A DNA stretch of 45,681 nt. Source: Oscillospiraceae bacterium. Its GTDB lineage: Bacteria; Bacillota_A; Clostridia; Oscillospirales; Oscillospiraceae. Every line of letters begins with the position of its first letter. Positions within the stretch are counted from its first letter, which is position 1. The position numbers and the translations under genes are program-made. Below are positions 18,883-26,073 of this stretch, piece after piece. Under the pieces are notes generated by a model. The model made no database searches, was not told where the DNA came from, and was given only the letters and a program-made list of their open reading frames with translations. The stretch lies in NCBI GenBank assembly GCA_017537045.1, contig JAFYLN010000216.1, positions 1-45,681 of the forward strand. Reading direction: 5' to 3'.

Positions 18883-19815
18883 ATGTCCCGTATTTACACG
18901 TCTGCCGATCAGCTCATTGGCTGTACGCCTCTGCTTGCGTTGGCGCATATCGAAAAAAATGAAAAACTTCACGCCCGGGTTCTGGCAAAGCTGGAATATT
19001 TCAATCCCGCAGGCTCTGCAAAGGACCGGGTGGCGCTTTCCATGATTCTGGATGCGGAGGAGAAAGGCCTGCTGCAAAAAGGCAGTACCATCATCGAGCC
19101 CACCTCCGGCAATACGGGCATCGGCCTTGCCTGTGTGGCAGCGGCGCGGGGCTACCGCACCATCATCGTCATGCCCGACTCCATGAGTGCCGAGCGGTGC
19201 ATGCTCATGGGTGCCTACGGCGCGGAGCTTGTGCTGACACCCGGCGCACAGGGTATGAGCGGTGCCATTGCCAAGGCGGAGGAGCTGACCCGTGAGATCC
19301 CCGGCAGCTTTATTCCCGACCAATTCGGCAATCCCGCCAACGCAAAGGCGCATTTTGAAACCACCGGCCCGGAAATCTGGGCGGATACCGACGGAAATGT
19401 GGATATTTTTGTGGCCGGCGTGGGCACTGGCGGTACCATCACCGGTGTGGGAAGATTTCTGAAGGAGAAGAATCCTGCCGTGCAGGTGGTGGCTGTGGAG
19501 CCTTATGACTCCCCCCTGCTCTCCGGCGGCAAGGCCGGTTCTCATGGTCTGCAAGGCATCGGTGCCAACTTTGTGCCGGCTGTGCTGGATACGACGGTTT
19601 ATGACTGCATTATTCCCGTCACAACAGGAGAAGCCTATGCTGCCGCCCGCATGATGGGCAAGACCGAGGGCATCCTGGTGGGCATCTCCTCCGGCGCGGC
19701 TCTTCATGCGGCGCTGGAGCTTGCAAAAAAGGAAGAGAACGCAGGCAAAAATATCGTTGTCCTTTTGCCCGATACGGGAGACCGTTACCTTTCCACAGAC
19801 CTGTTCAAGGAATGA
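18883..19815 (+). CDS. cysK: Cysteine synthase A (O-acetylserine sulfhydrylase)
   Basis: PLP enzyme joining sulfide to O-acetylserine to form cysteine. 310 residues. KLEYFNPAGSAKDRVAL contains the PLP lysine; PTSGNTGIGLACVAA is the substrate-binding loop; GVGTGGTITGVGRFLK binds PLP phosphate; GISSGAALHAA is the C-terminal signature. AAAGGAGG lies before the ATG. It is paired divergently with cysE and followed 24 nt later by a flavin reductase gene in the same direction. Confidence 0.96.
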   Translation: MSRIYTSADQLIGCTPLLALAHIEKNEKLHARVLAKLEYFNPAGSAKDRVALSMILDAEEKGLLQKGSTIIEPTSGNTGIGLACVAAARGYRTIIVMPDSMSAERCMLMGAYGAELVLTPGAQGMSGAIAKAEELTREIPGSFIPDQFGNPANAKAHFETTGPEIWADTDGNVDIFVAGVGTGGTITGVGRFLKEKNPAVQVVAVEPYDSPLLSGGKAGSHGLQGIGANFVPAVLDTTVYDCIIPVTTGEAYAAARMMGKTEGILVGISSGAALHAALELAKKEENAGKNIVVLLPDTGDRYLSTDLFKE

Positions 19816-19839
19816 GACAACACACAAAGGAGTTACCAC

Positions 19840-20319
19840 ATGGCAAGCGGTATCAATAACTTTTCTTATGGTATGTATTTGCTGACAACCTGTGAAAACG
19901 GAAGGGATTATGGCTGTCTGGTAAACGCGGCCATACAGGTTTCCGGACAGCCAACGCGGATTGCGGTGTGCATCGTCAAACGCAATCTGACCCATGAGGT
20001 TCTGCTGCGTACCGGCCGGTTCAATTTCTGTGCCATCACAGAGGATGCACCCTTTGCGCTTTTCAGAAATTTTGGAATGACCTCATCCAGAAAAACAGAC
20101 AAATTTTCTACCTTTCCCGGACTCTCCCGTTCCAAAAACGGCATGGCCTATCTGGCGGAATACGCAAATATGTATCTGTCTGTCACGGTAACCGAGCAGG
20201 TCGATCTGGGTGACCATACGCTTTTTATCGGCGAGGTGACACAGGATGTTGTGGTGTGCGACAAGCCCTCCTGCACCTATGACTACTATCTGAAGCATAT
20301 TGTCCCGAAGAAAACCTGA
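19840..20319 (+). CDS. Flavin reductase-like FMN-binding protein (flavoredoxin type)
   Basis: 159 residues; flavin reductase-like split beta-barrel that binds FMN and passes electrons. Typical opening INNFSYGMYLLTTCENGRDYGCLVNAAIQVSGQPTRIAVCIVKRNLTHE, then the core FNFCAITEDAP and GDHTLFIGEV. AAGGAG upstream of the ATG. Only 24 nt after cysK, so likely co-transcribed; a sulfur-related reduction is possible but not shown. Confidence 0.85.
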   Translation: MASGINNFSYGMYLLTTCENGRDYGCLVNAAIQVSGQPTRIAVCIVKRNLTHEVLLRTGRFNFCAITEDAPFALFRNFGMTSSRKTDKFSTFPGLSRSKNGMAYLAEYANMYLSVTVTEQVDLGDHTLFIGEVTQDVVVCDKPSCTYDYYLKHIVPKKT

Positions 20320-20327
20320 ATAACCAA

Positions 20328-20361
20328 CAACTGCCGCCCGAAGGGGCGGCAGTTGCTGCTT
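20328..20361 (+). terminator. Hairpin terminator after the flavin reductase gene
   Basis: 12-bp perfect stem CAACTGCCGCCC / GGGCGGCAGTTG with loop GAAG, 8 nt after the stop; the T run is poor (CTGCTTC). Confidence 0.7.
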
Positions 20362-20375
20362 CGCAGGAAATATAT

Positions 20376-20552
20376 AAATTGATGTTTATCGTGCCATGTA
20401 GCGTGGATAACGTAGGGGCGACCATTGGTCGCCCGCGCAGAGAAATGCTGCGAATTTGCATTGGATTTCGGCGAATTCGTAACATTGTGCCGCCGGGCGG
20501 CGGATCGCCGCCCCTACATTCATAATCGGGACGGAACGGAAAACTGAAATTT
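20376..20552 (-). repeat. MITE-like repeat, family A (copy 6, reversed)
   Basis: About 177 bp, AAATTGATGTTTATCG ... AAACTGAAATTT, with inner palindromes GGGGCGACCATTGGTCGCCC and GGGCGGCGGATCGCCGCCC. Almost the same arrangement as the copy at 28940. Confidence 0.8.
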
Positions 20553-20554
20553 AC

Positions 20555-21007
20555 TCAGTCGTCAAAGTCTTCATCCCATGAGAGAATTTTGCCGGAAACG
20601 GCATCGATCTCATAGTCGTATTCATAGCTGCCGTGGTGGAAATCCACTTCGTATTCGGCTCTGCCGTCATCGTAGTCAAATTCCACCCGCAGGCGGGTGA
20701 CGTCGGTTTCGGACAGCCCCGCATGGGCCAGGGCGATGGATTTGACCGTCTCCCTGGAGATATATTCGGGGCCGGGACGGGTCGAACCCGTGGCGGCAGG
20801 GGTAGCCGCGGGTGTCGGCACCGGAACGTCCGCAGAAGCAGGCGCATCGGTGGGAACGGGGGCGGCACTGCGGGGCAAGGGGTTTGTTGCGATGGTGATC
20901 TCCGGCGCAGCCGGAGACTGGTTCAGGGCGTTTGCGGCAGTGCAGCCGGCAAACAGGGTGGCGCAGAAAGCTGCAAGCAGCAACGCGGCACAGAAACGGA
21001 TTTTCAT
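20555..21007 (-). CDS. PepSY-domain lipoprotein
   Basis: 150 residues. Lipoprotein signal MKIRFCAALLLAAFCATLFAGC, a Pro/Ala/Thr-rich linker, then one PepSY domain (YISRETVKSIALAHAGLSETDVTRLRVEFDYDDG and YEYDYEIDAVSGKILSWDEDFDD). PepSY domains are thought to hold or inhibit secreted peptidases or sense the envelope. The ATG at 21007 has AAAGGAG upstream. Stands alone on the minus strand. Confidence 0.85.
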   Translation of the reverse strand: MKIRFCAALLLAAFCATLFAGCTAANALNQSPAAPEITIATNPLPRSAAPVPTDAPASADVPVPTPAATPAATGSTRPGPEYISRETVKSIALAHAGLSETDVTRLRVEFDYDDGRAEYEVDFHHGSYEYDYEIDAVSGKILSWDEDFDD

Positions 21008-21056
21008 GTTTTTTCTCCTTTCGTAGTCGTGTGTTGTACAGCGTATAGTATGTGAA

Positions 21057-21094
21057 CAAGCAGGGAAATCATACGACTTCCCTGCTTGCTTTTT
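21057..21094 (+). terminator. Hairpin between PepSY and glycosyltransferase genes
   Basis: 11-bp stem CAAGCAGGGAA / TTCCCTGCTTG, 10-nt loop, followed on the plus strand by CTTTTT. No rightward gene ends here, so it may act as a barrier for read-through in either direction; the leftward glycosyltransferase gene ends 50 bp to its right. Confidence 0.5.
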
Positions 21095-21144
21095 GCATTT
21101 TGAAGTCGCATTACACGGCTTTTTAGTCCCCAATTGCGGTAGGG

Positions 21145-22245
21145 TTATACGGTTTTATCGAGATAACCGTCGTGCTGCAGCACGCGGATGATTCTGTCTG
21201 CAACAGCGTCCCAGGCGTATTTGCTGAGATAATATTCTTTATTTGCCTGCACGGCTTGTGCCATCTCCCGACCCTCCAGAAGCAGTTTACCCATGGCTGC
21301 GGACAGTTCGTCGGGATCGTTATCATTGATCAGAGAACCGTTTTTCCCGTGCTGAATAAATTCCGGCATGGCGCAGATATTCTTGCCAATGCAAGGCAGG
21401 CCGAAGCATAAAGCTTCCGCAAACACGAGGCCATACGCCTCAAAGTTAGAGGGCATTACATAGTAATCGCACAGATTGTAGTAGTGCACCAACTGGTCAT
21501 ATGACAGCCGTCCCAAGAAGACGATGTTCTCATAATCATTGCAGCAGGCAGGTTTTTCTTCCGGACCTGCAATATATAACTGCGGATTACATTCGGGGTG
21601 TGCAGCGGACAACTTTTTGAATGCTTCAACAACCAATTCACCGTTTTTTCGAGCCCAGTCTTTTCCGACGAACAGGAATTTATTCCCCTCTTTTTTGCTG
21701 TAATCGATCTTGGAAACGTCAATATTACTGCCGCCGCCCACATGATGAACCTTGTCGGCGGGAAGACCGGTGTTGTTGATCAGATCGTCGTGCAGCCATT
21801 TGGACATGGTGAAAACAGCGGCGCAATTTTTGTAAAATTCCTTTGCCCGTTTGTTTTTCTGCTCCGCGATGAAGGTGGGAATGACTTTCTTGAATGCGTA
21901 AGAGGCGGCAGGGTGGTTATTTTTCCGCAGGCGCAGCAGGTAATCCACCGAAAGATCCTGATAGCAGTATGTATCTTTCGTGCGGGAGGATGTGTATTCG
22001 CCAAAAGTGAAAAGCGGTGTGCCGCTGCAGACAGGAGCTTGGTCAATCACACGGGAAATGGAGCGCAGGCGCACCAAGCCCATAGACAGACCATTGAGAA
22101 TGTTTTCTATCCTGCCTGTGTTTGCACAGCCTTCCAGTAAAGAAACGTGTAATCTTTTGGACAGTGCAGTATACAGTCCCATAGGGGTTCCGGACCAGGC
22201 GCGCTTCATATCCGGCCAACTGCTCACAAATAACATATCTTTCAA
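21145..22245 (-). CDS. Glycosyltransferase family 4 protein
   Basis: GT-B fold transferase of about 366 residues. The C-terminal Rossmann half shows KFLFVGKDWARKNGELVVEAF, PQLYIAGPEE, IVFLGRLSYDQLVHYYNLCDYYVMPSNFEAYGLVFAEALCFGLPCI, including the E-x7-E sugar-nucleotide motif. No signal or membrane segment is seen. The start is uncertain: GTG 22254, TTG 22245 and ATG 22236 are in frame, and AGAGG lies 8 nt before TTG 22245, which is preferred here. Sugar donor and acceptor are unknown; there is no polysaccharide cluster beside it. Confidence 0.85.
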   Translation of the reverse strand: MKDMLFVSSWPDMKRAWSGTPMGLYTALSKRLHVSLLEGCANTGRIENILNGLSMGLVRLRSISRVIDQAPVCSGTPLFTFGEYTSSRTKDTYCYQDLSVDYLLRLRKNNHPAASYAFKKVIPTFIAEQKNKRAKEFYKNCAAVFTMSKWLHDDLINNTGLPADKVHHVGGGSNIDVSKIDYSKKEGNKFLFVGKDWARKNGELVVEAFKKLSAAHPECNPQLYIAGPEEKPACCNDYENIVFLGRLSYDQLVHYYNLCDYYVMPSNFEAYGLVFAEALCFGLPCIGKNICAMPEFIQHGKNGSLINDNDPDELSAAMGKLLLEGREMAQAVQANKEYYLSKYAWDAVADRIIRVLQHDGYLDKTV

Positions 22246-22286
22246 ATGAAACACCTCTGCAACAGTGTGAAATAGTTATGGGCTAT

Positions 22287-22316
22287 ATTATACTACATCC
22301 TGATTTGTGCAGTCAA
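22287..22316 (-). promoter_or_regulatory. Promoter of the glycosyltransferase gene
   Basis: Leftward TTGACT (22316-22311), 18-bp spacer, TATAAT (22292-22287), about 42 bp before the proposed start. Confidence 0.65.
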
Positions 22317-22342
22317 GAAAGCTGTTTGGCAAGAGGCAATAC

Positions 22343-22495
22343 TTAATCCAAAACCTGCATGACTTTCCCACAGCAGCGGGGAATCACATCTCCCTCCTGC
22401 ACATGCAGAAGCTTGTGGCAGATGGGGCAGTAGATGTCACATTCCTTTTCCGCCCGAACGACACTGTTCAGGCTGCGTTTGAGTTCATTTTCCAT
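22343..22495 (-). CDS. Small desulforedoxin-like iron/zinc protein (50 residues)
   Basis: Encodes 50 residues starting MENELKRSLNSVVRAEKECD. Four Cys form CPIC - 14 residues - CCGKVM, the C-x2-C...CC arrangement of desulforedoxin and of the N-terminal domain of desulfoferrodoxin (superoxide reductase), where they bind one Fe(SCys)4. A GAGG-like ribosome binding site lies before the ATG. It follows the displaced 3' end of the rubrerythrin gene by 75 bp, so before the element inserted it was probably the last gene of the perR-rubredoxin-rubrerythrin operon. The superoxide-reductase catalytic domain is absent, so an electron-carrier role is inferred. Confidence 0.7.
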   Translation of the reverse strand: MENELKRSLNSVVRAEKECDIYCPICHKLLHVQEGDVIPRCCGKVMQVLD

Positions 22496-22515
22496 AAGAG
22501 CACCTCATTTAAAAT

Positions 22516-22538
22516 GGGCGGGAGATTGCCTCCCGCCC
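22516..22538 (-). terminator. Hairpin between the rubrerythrin remnant and the desulforedoxin-like gene
   Basis: 9-bp stem GGGCGGGAG / CTCCCGCCC with a 5-nt loop; leftward it is followed by ATTTTAAA. Probably the original terminator or processing hairpin of the rubrerythrin gene. Confidence 0.6.
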
Positions 22539-22570
22539 TTCCTCTTGATACGTTATGTGTATGTTGCTGA

Positions 22571-22633
22571 TCAGAAGTAACGCTTCAGCAGGCCTTCCAG
22601 ACCACGGCCGTGGCGTGCCTCGTCGCGAGCCAT
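22571..22633 (-). pseudogene. Displaced 3' end of the reverse rubrerythrin gene (attL side of the element)
   Basis: Reads MARDEARHGRGLEGLLKRYF-stop, matching the C-terminus MARDEARHGKALKGLLERYFK of the intact gene at 27661-28251. Over 60 bp (22574-22633 against 27667-27726) I count 50 identities, with most differences at third codon positions. Homology stops right after the ATG/GCC of this stretch. Longest exact block is GCCTCGTCGCG (22617-22627 / 27710-27720). Confidence 0.75.
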
Positions 22634-22682
22634 CTTCATCAATCGCTTCGCTGCGCTCGCGATTGCGGGGGAAAAGCGTTGA

Positions 22683-22710
22683 TTTACAAGGCTTTTTCTG
22701 CCTTTATGAT
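22683..22710 (+). promoter_or_regulatory. Probable promoter of the integrase gene
   Basis: TTTACA (22683-22688), 16-bp spacer, TATGAT (22705-22710), inside the element just after the left repeat. The gap 22634-22785 also has the inverted repeat AATCGC/GCGATT at about 22640-22663, possibly an arm site. Confidence 0.5.
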
Positions 22711-22785
22711 ACAGGACACACCACCAAAAGTCAACGGAAATGTTTGCGAGCCTGTGTCCTCCGAACACATAAGGAGGAAAAAACA

Positions 22786-23997
22786 ATGGCACAAACACAG
22801 AATTTAGGTATCTATCAACTGCCCAATGGGAATTGGGGCTATCGTTTCACGCGGACGGTAGATGGGAAGCGGGTAAACCGCAAAGGCTCAAAGGACGAAA
22901 ACGGAAAGCCTTTTACCACGCAGCGCGCCGCGCTGCAAGCAAAGGCAATCGCAGAATTGCGGTTTGACGCAGAGCAACAGCAAAAGCCCAAACGCCGTAT
23001 GACCTTTGGAGAGGTTTACGCGGAATACTGCGAACAGGGACGCGGCGGCAGAGCATACACCACGATACGCAAACAGGACAGCTTGTGGCGCAATCACTTG
23101 GAAGAAAAATTCGGCTCGCGTTTCATTGATGATATTTCGGTGGCGGAGGTCAACGACTATCTAACACAACTCTATTATGTGGAGGGGCGCGCATACCGCT
23201 ATGTAGAGGGCTTTTTGAAGATGTTTTATCTAATCTTCGGTCAAGCCTACTCCCGAAACTACCTTGATGTAGATACCTACAACAAATTGTGCGTCAATAA
23301 AGATGTGCGTATCTCAATGCCGAAAATGAAGATTGACGAGGAAACGGACATTGTGGCATTCAGCCGCGAGGAAACAGACCGACTTGACGCATATTTCAAA
23401 GGCTCAAACGCGGAGACCGCTTATCTCTTGGGAAAATGCTGCGGCTTGCGTATCAATGAATGTTATGGGCTGAAATGGGAGAATGTGGACATTGAGCGCG
23501 GCACGATAACCATTGACAGACAAATGCAGTATCAAGAGGGCTTGATATTACTTGTGCCACTAAAGACGCGGAACGCGCGCAGAGTAATCTATATGAGCCA
23601 AAGTCTAAAAGAATACTTCATAGCATTGGCGGCGGAAACAAGGGCACACGCGGTTATTATGAGGGCGCAGCGGGAACAAAACTGCTCTCATATCTACGAT
23701 GTGGACGGTAGTATAATTTCCTCCCTTGAACTTGTGAACAGCTTACCAAACGGAAAGATACAGACAGTAAACTCTATGAAGTATCATAGCCGCACGATTA
23801 AAAGCTCATTAAAGATAGACTTCAAATATCACTACCTCCGACACACATACGGCACACGGCTCGCGGAGGCAAACACACCGACGCACATTCTCTGTAATCA
23901 AATGGGACACGCCAGCGGCAAGGTCACAGAGCGGTATTATCTCGCCGTTTCACAAACAGGAATTGATATTCTTGTGCGGAATTTGAACGGTGTGTAA
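22786..23997 (+). CDS. int: Tyrosine recombinase / integrase
   Basis: 403 residues. N-terminal arm-binding fold (NLGIYQLPNGNWGYRFTRTVDGKRVNRKG), SAM-like core-binding domain (FGEVYAEYCEQG... from about residue 65), catalytic domain from about 190. Catalytic residues: Arg222 in CGLRINE, His349-x-x-Arg352 in HYLRH, the later His of MGHASG and the Tyr pair 384/385 in TERYY. AAGGAGG precedes the ATG at 22786; the open frame further upstream crosses the attachment site and is not coding. It should catalyse integration at the rubrerythrin 3' end. No excisionase gene is recognised, though the small HTH protein at 25875 is a candidate. Confidence 0.94.
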   Translation: MAQTQNLGIYQLPNGNWGYRFTRTVDGKRVNRKGSKDENGKPFTTQRAALQAKAIAELRFDAEQQQKPKRRMTFGEVYAEYCEQGRGGRAYTTIRKQDSLWRNHLEEKFGSRFIDDISVAEVNDYLTQLYYVEGRAYRYVEGFLKMFYLIFGQAYSRNYLDVDTYNKLCVNKDVRISMPKMKIDEETDIVAFSREETDRLDAYFKGSNAETAYLLGKCCGLRINECYGLKWENVDIERGTITIDRQMQYQEGLILLVPLKTRNARRVIYMSQSLKEYFIALAAETRAHAVIMRAQREQNCSHIYDVDGSIISSLELVNSLPNGKIQTVNSMKYHSRTIKSSLKIDFKYHYLRHTYGTRLAEANTPTHILCNQMGHASGKVTERYYLAVSQTGIDILVRNLNGV

Positions 23998-24065
23998 AAC
24001 GGCAGCAGGACGATTATAGACGGTCATACACGGCTCGCGGCGGTGGCTGGCGGGTATCTATCCAT

Positions 24066-24100
24066 AAAAAAGGAGCGGGAGGCACAAAGGCTTCCCGCTC
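24066..24100 (-). terminator. Terminator of the leftward element operon
   Basis: 11-bp stem (24073-24083 with 24090-24100, one G-T pair) followed leftward by CCTTTTTT. It ends the 25133-24114 operon. The gap 23998-24065 holds the repeat AAAACGGCAGCAGGAC (23996-24011). Confidence 0.8.
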
Positions 24101-24113
24101 GTTCTGTCGGCTG

Positions 24114-24302
24114 TCAAAATGTGAATGCTCCCGCTTTTACTTCAAGCGGCGGCAACTCGTATTCAATTTGGAGGTCGTGGCGGAGGAAATAGCGCATATT
24201 ATCCAAAAGCACAAGCATTTCCTTGTATGCCTCCCTGTCCTTATCCTCCGTCATATTTTCCCATACTGCCAAAAGGCAGTTAAGCATTTCTTTCTCTTGC
24301 AT
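24114..24302 (-). CDS. Hypothetical small acidic protein of the element
   Basis: 62 residues, beginning MQEKEMLNCLLAVWENMTED; mostly helical and acidic, with no recognised domain. AAGGAG sits 5 nt before the ATG. Third gene of the leftward operon, 9 nt after the winged-helix gene. Function unknown. Confidence 0.6.
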   Translation of the reverse strand: MQEKEMLNCLLAVWENMTEDKDREAYKEMLVLLDNMRYFLRHDLQIEYELPPLEVKAGAFTF

Positions 24303-24311
24303 AGTATCTCC

Positions 24312-24818
24312 TTAAAACTCATACTTTTCTGTTGGCGTTGGAGAAACTTGTTTCTCCACGCCACAATTATCTATCTTATTTGTTTTATTTATATTTATTT
24401 CTATATCCTCCGCCGCTTCATCATTTACGGCTTGCGGCGTTCCAAAAGCGTCAGCCGTAAAGTCATAGCCGTCAGCCGTGTTATCCTTTTCTGTGTGCGT
24501 GGCGCGCTGTGGTGTTTCATAGAAATCATAGGTATTACTGTTCCCGCGCTGCACAAGATAACCCCTATCCAAAAGTTTGGGGAACTGGTCGCGGTATGTA
24601 GATGGTGGCATTCCTGTGGCTTGCCTTACGGCAGCGGGTGAGAGCGCAAGCATAAAGCCGTTAGCGTTGGACGCAAAGTATAGATATAACATAAGTGCTT
24701 GCGCCCCGAGGTCGCGCGCCGCAGCTTGCCAACTGCTATTCTTTATCCCGAGGAAGTCAGACGCGACGCGCTCTCTGTGAATAGCTACAAGCCGTTGGTT
24801 TGGAACTGTTTTTGGCAT
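24312..24818 (-). CDS. Winged-helix DNA-binding protein, replication-initiator or DnaD-like N-terminal type
   Basis: 168 residues. The segment LGAQALMLYLYFASNANGFMLALSPAAVRQATGMPPSTYRDQFPKLLDRGYLVQRGNSNTYDFYE reads as a winged helix-turn-helix: helix, LSPAAVRQATGMPPSTYRDQFPKL recognition part, then a beta wing with a GNSNTYDFYE tip. The remaining C-terminus is acidic and Asn-rich (EDIEININKTNKIDN), probably disordered. Such domains occur in accessory replication or regulatory proteins of Firmicute mobile elements. It lies between two small ORFs; the A/T-rich repeat region 550 bp upstream would be a natural target. Precise role not known. Confidence 0.65.
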   Translation of the reverse strand: MPKTVPNQRLVAIHRERVASDFLGIKNSSWQAAARDLGAQALMLYLYFASNANGFMLALSPAAVRQATGMPPSTYRDQFPKLLDRGYLVQRGNSNTYDFYETPQRATHTEKDNTADGYDFTADAFGTPQAVNDEAAEDIEININKTNKIDNCGVEKQVSPTPTEKYEF

Positions 24819-24878
24819 TCTCCGTTTTCTCCTATCTATTGGAACGGCAGGGAGGGGAAGCCCCTCCCGCCTATGTAA

Positions 24879-25133
24879 TTACTGTGTTAGTTGGTCGATA
24901 GCCTTTTTTAGACCGTCTATCTGCTTGATAGCTTCGCCTGTCTCGAACAGAATGGAAATGCGGGAAAGCACTTCTTCCACAATCTCCTTTTTCATCTGTT
25001 CCATTTCGCGGCGGTGGTTTGCTTCATCAATACGGCAACTGTTAAAATACATCATATTCAATGTAGCTTGCATTTTGCTATCAAGACCTTGGATAAAATA
25101 AGAAAACATAGCGTCTCTTTGACGATTGCTCAT
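24879..25133 (-). CDS. Small coiled-coil protein of the element
   Basis: 84 residues, MSNRQRDAMFSYFIQGLDSK then a strongly heptad-like helix (EANHRREMEQMKKEIVEEVLSRISILFETGEAIKQIDGLKKAIDQL). GGAGGG before the ATG. First gene of the leftward operon; a -10-like TATAAT (25192-25187) lies 55 bp upstream. A G/C hairpin (about 24848-24872) separates it from the next gene. No recognised family; oligomerisation is inferred. Confidence 0.6.
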   Translation of the reverse strand: MSNRQRDAMFSYFIQGLDSKMQATLNMMYFNSCRIDEANHRREMEQMKKEIVEEVLSRISILFETGEAIKQIDGLKKAIDQLTQ

Positions 25134-25372
25134 TAAATTCCCTCCTTTCGTGCTGATTTATAAGAATTTCTTTTTCTTACACTTATATTATATCAAAATT
25201 TTTTTAGAAAATAAAATAAGCCCGCCGATGGGCTGGCTCTGGACTATTGGCGGAAATATACCCCCGCCCCCTATTTCGGGAAAAAATATTTTTGAGCGGG
25301 CGGCGCGCCTTATGCGTGAGCAAAACTCCCGCTAAATTGCATTTTAATTTCACCGTCTCCGTCCTGTTAAAC

Positions 25373-25461
25373 CTTATTACGCCTTATTTTATCTTATTTG
25401 TGGCGGATAAGGCGTAATTATGCTTATTCCAACAAATTAAGCCTTGCTTTTGGCAAATAAG
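25373..25461. repeat. Phased CTTATT repeats and inverted repeat in the A/T-rich core of the element
   Basis: CTTATT starts at 25373, 25383, 25393 and 25423, all in 10-bp register, with the reverse form AATAAG at 25456. ATTACGCCTTA (25376-25386) and TAAGGCGTAAT (25408-25418) form a perfect 11-bp inverted repeat. The whole gap 25134-25593 has no gene; it separates the two divergent operons. Candidate replication origin or multi-site operator. Confidence 0.6.
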
Positions 25462-25500
25462 CCTTAATTGGATTTATTTTAATAAATTTCGCGGAAACTA

Positions 25501-25527
25501 TTGACAGAATATATATATATATATAAT
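25501..25527 (+). promoter_or_regulatory. Promoter with an (AT)8 dinucleotide spacer
   Basis: TTGACA (25501-25506) and TATAAT (25522-25527) flank a 15-bp spacer that is almost wholly the AT dinucleotide repeat 25509-25525. Drives the rightward operon 25594-26691. Spacer is 2 bp short of the optimum, so one added AT unit would give 17 bp. Confidence 0.65.
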
Positions 25528-25531
25528 TGAG

Positions 25532-25574
25532 TGTGCGATTTCGCGTTTTTTCGACGCGAGCCGCACATTTTTTA
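25532..25574 (+). terminator. Leader terminator / attenuator directly after the promoter
   Basis: Outer stem TGTGCG / CGCACA, inner stem TCGCGT / ACGCGA, then seven T. It lies at the very start of the predicted transcript and before the ribosome binding site at about 25583. It may attenuate the operon or end a tiny RNA. Confidence 0.6.
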
Positions 25575-25593
25575 ATTTACGGAGGATAACCAA

Positions 25594-25875
25594 ATGCGCG
25601 TTACGATTGACCTTGACAGAGACATTATCATCATTCCCGACAACTTCTTTAAGAAAATTGCAGAGGAAAACGAGAAGCTGCAAAAGTATGGTGCAGAGCC
25701 TGTGAAAGCTCTTGACCGTATCAAGCACTCTTACGAAAAAGCTATGGCAGACACCGACAACCGCTTGCTGACACAGAGCAACGCAAAGACTTCTACTCGC
25801 GGTAAGAAAGCTATGACCCCCGAGGAAGCAAAGAAGATGTTGGAGGCGGAAGCAGCCAAAGCGGGGAATAAGTAA
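25594..25875 (+). CDS. Hypothetical 93-residue protein of the element
   Basis: Starts MRVTIDLDRDIIIIPDNFFKK, a short beta stretch, then a charged helical part (IAEENEKLQKYGAEPVKALDRIKHSYEKAM) and a Lys/Ala-rich tail with MTPEEAKKMLEAEAAK. GGAGG 8 nt before the ATG. First gene of the rightward operon. Its last base is shared with the next start codon (TAATG). No family recognised. Confidence 0.65.
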   Translation: MRVTIDLDRDIIIIPDNFFKKIAEENEKLQKYGAEPVKALDRIKHSYEKAMADTDNRLLTQSNAKTSTRGKKAMTPEEAKKMLEAEAAKAGNK

Positions 25876-26069
25876 TGGCAACGCGAGTAACACAAGTTGA
25901 AAAAGACTTGATGTGGGAACTGTATCAAAAACACGGAAGCCTTAAAAAAGTTGCTGATATTATGCGGCGCAGCCGCAGCACAGTTTCTTTCCATATTCAC
26001 GCACGCGAAGCCGAAGTAAACGCGGTGCGCGTCGTTGTGGAAGCACAGAATACACCAACGGAGGAATAA
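25875..26069 (+). CDS. Small helix-turn-helix protein
   Basis: 64 residues. EKDLMWELYQKHGSLKKVADIMRRSRSTVSFHIHARE is a compact homeodomain-like/resolvase-type helix-turn-helix, with RSRSTVSFHI as recognition helix. The start overlaps the preceding stop (TAATG), so translation is coupled. Small size and position suit an operon regulator or excisionase-like factor; which one is not shown. Confidence 0.65.
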   Translation: MATRVTQVEKDLMWELYQKHGSLKKVADIMRRSRSTVSFHIHAREAEVNAVRVVVEAQNTPTEE

Positions 26070-26073
26070 GACA

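Noticed and set aside
22555..22785. N-terminal extension of the integrase
   Set aside because: It would cross the attachment repeat; the ATG at 22786 has AAGGAGG at correct distance.
22571..22798. 75-codon rubrerythrin-like gene
   Set aside because: Only the last ~20 codons are homologous; the upstream part runs into the integrase promoter region. Treated as a displaced gene end.
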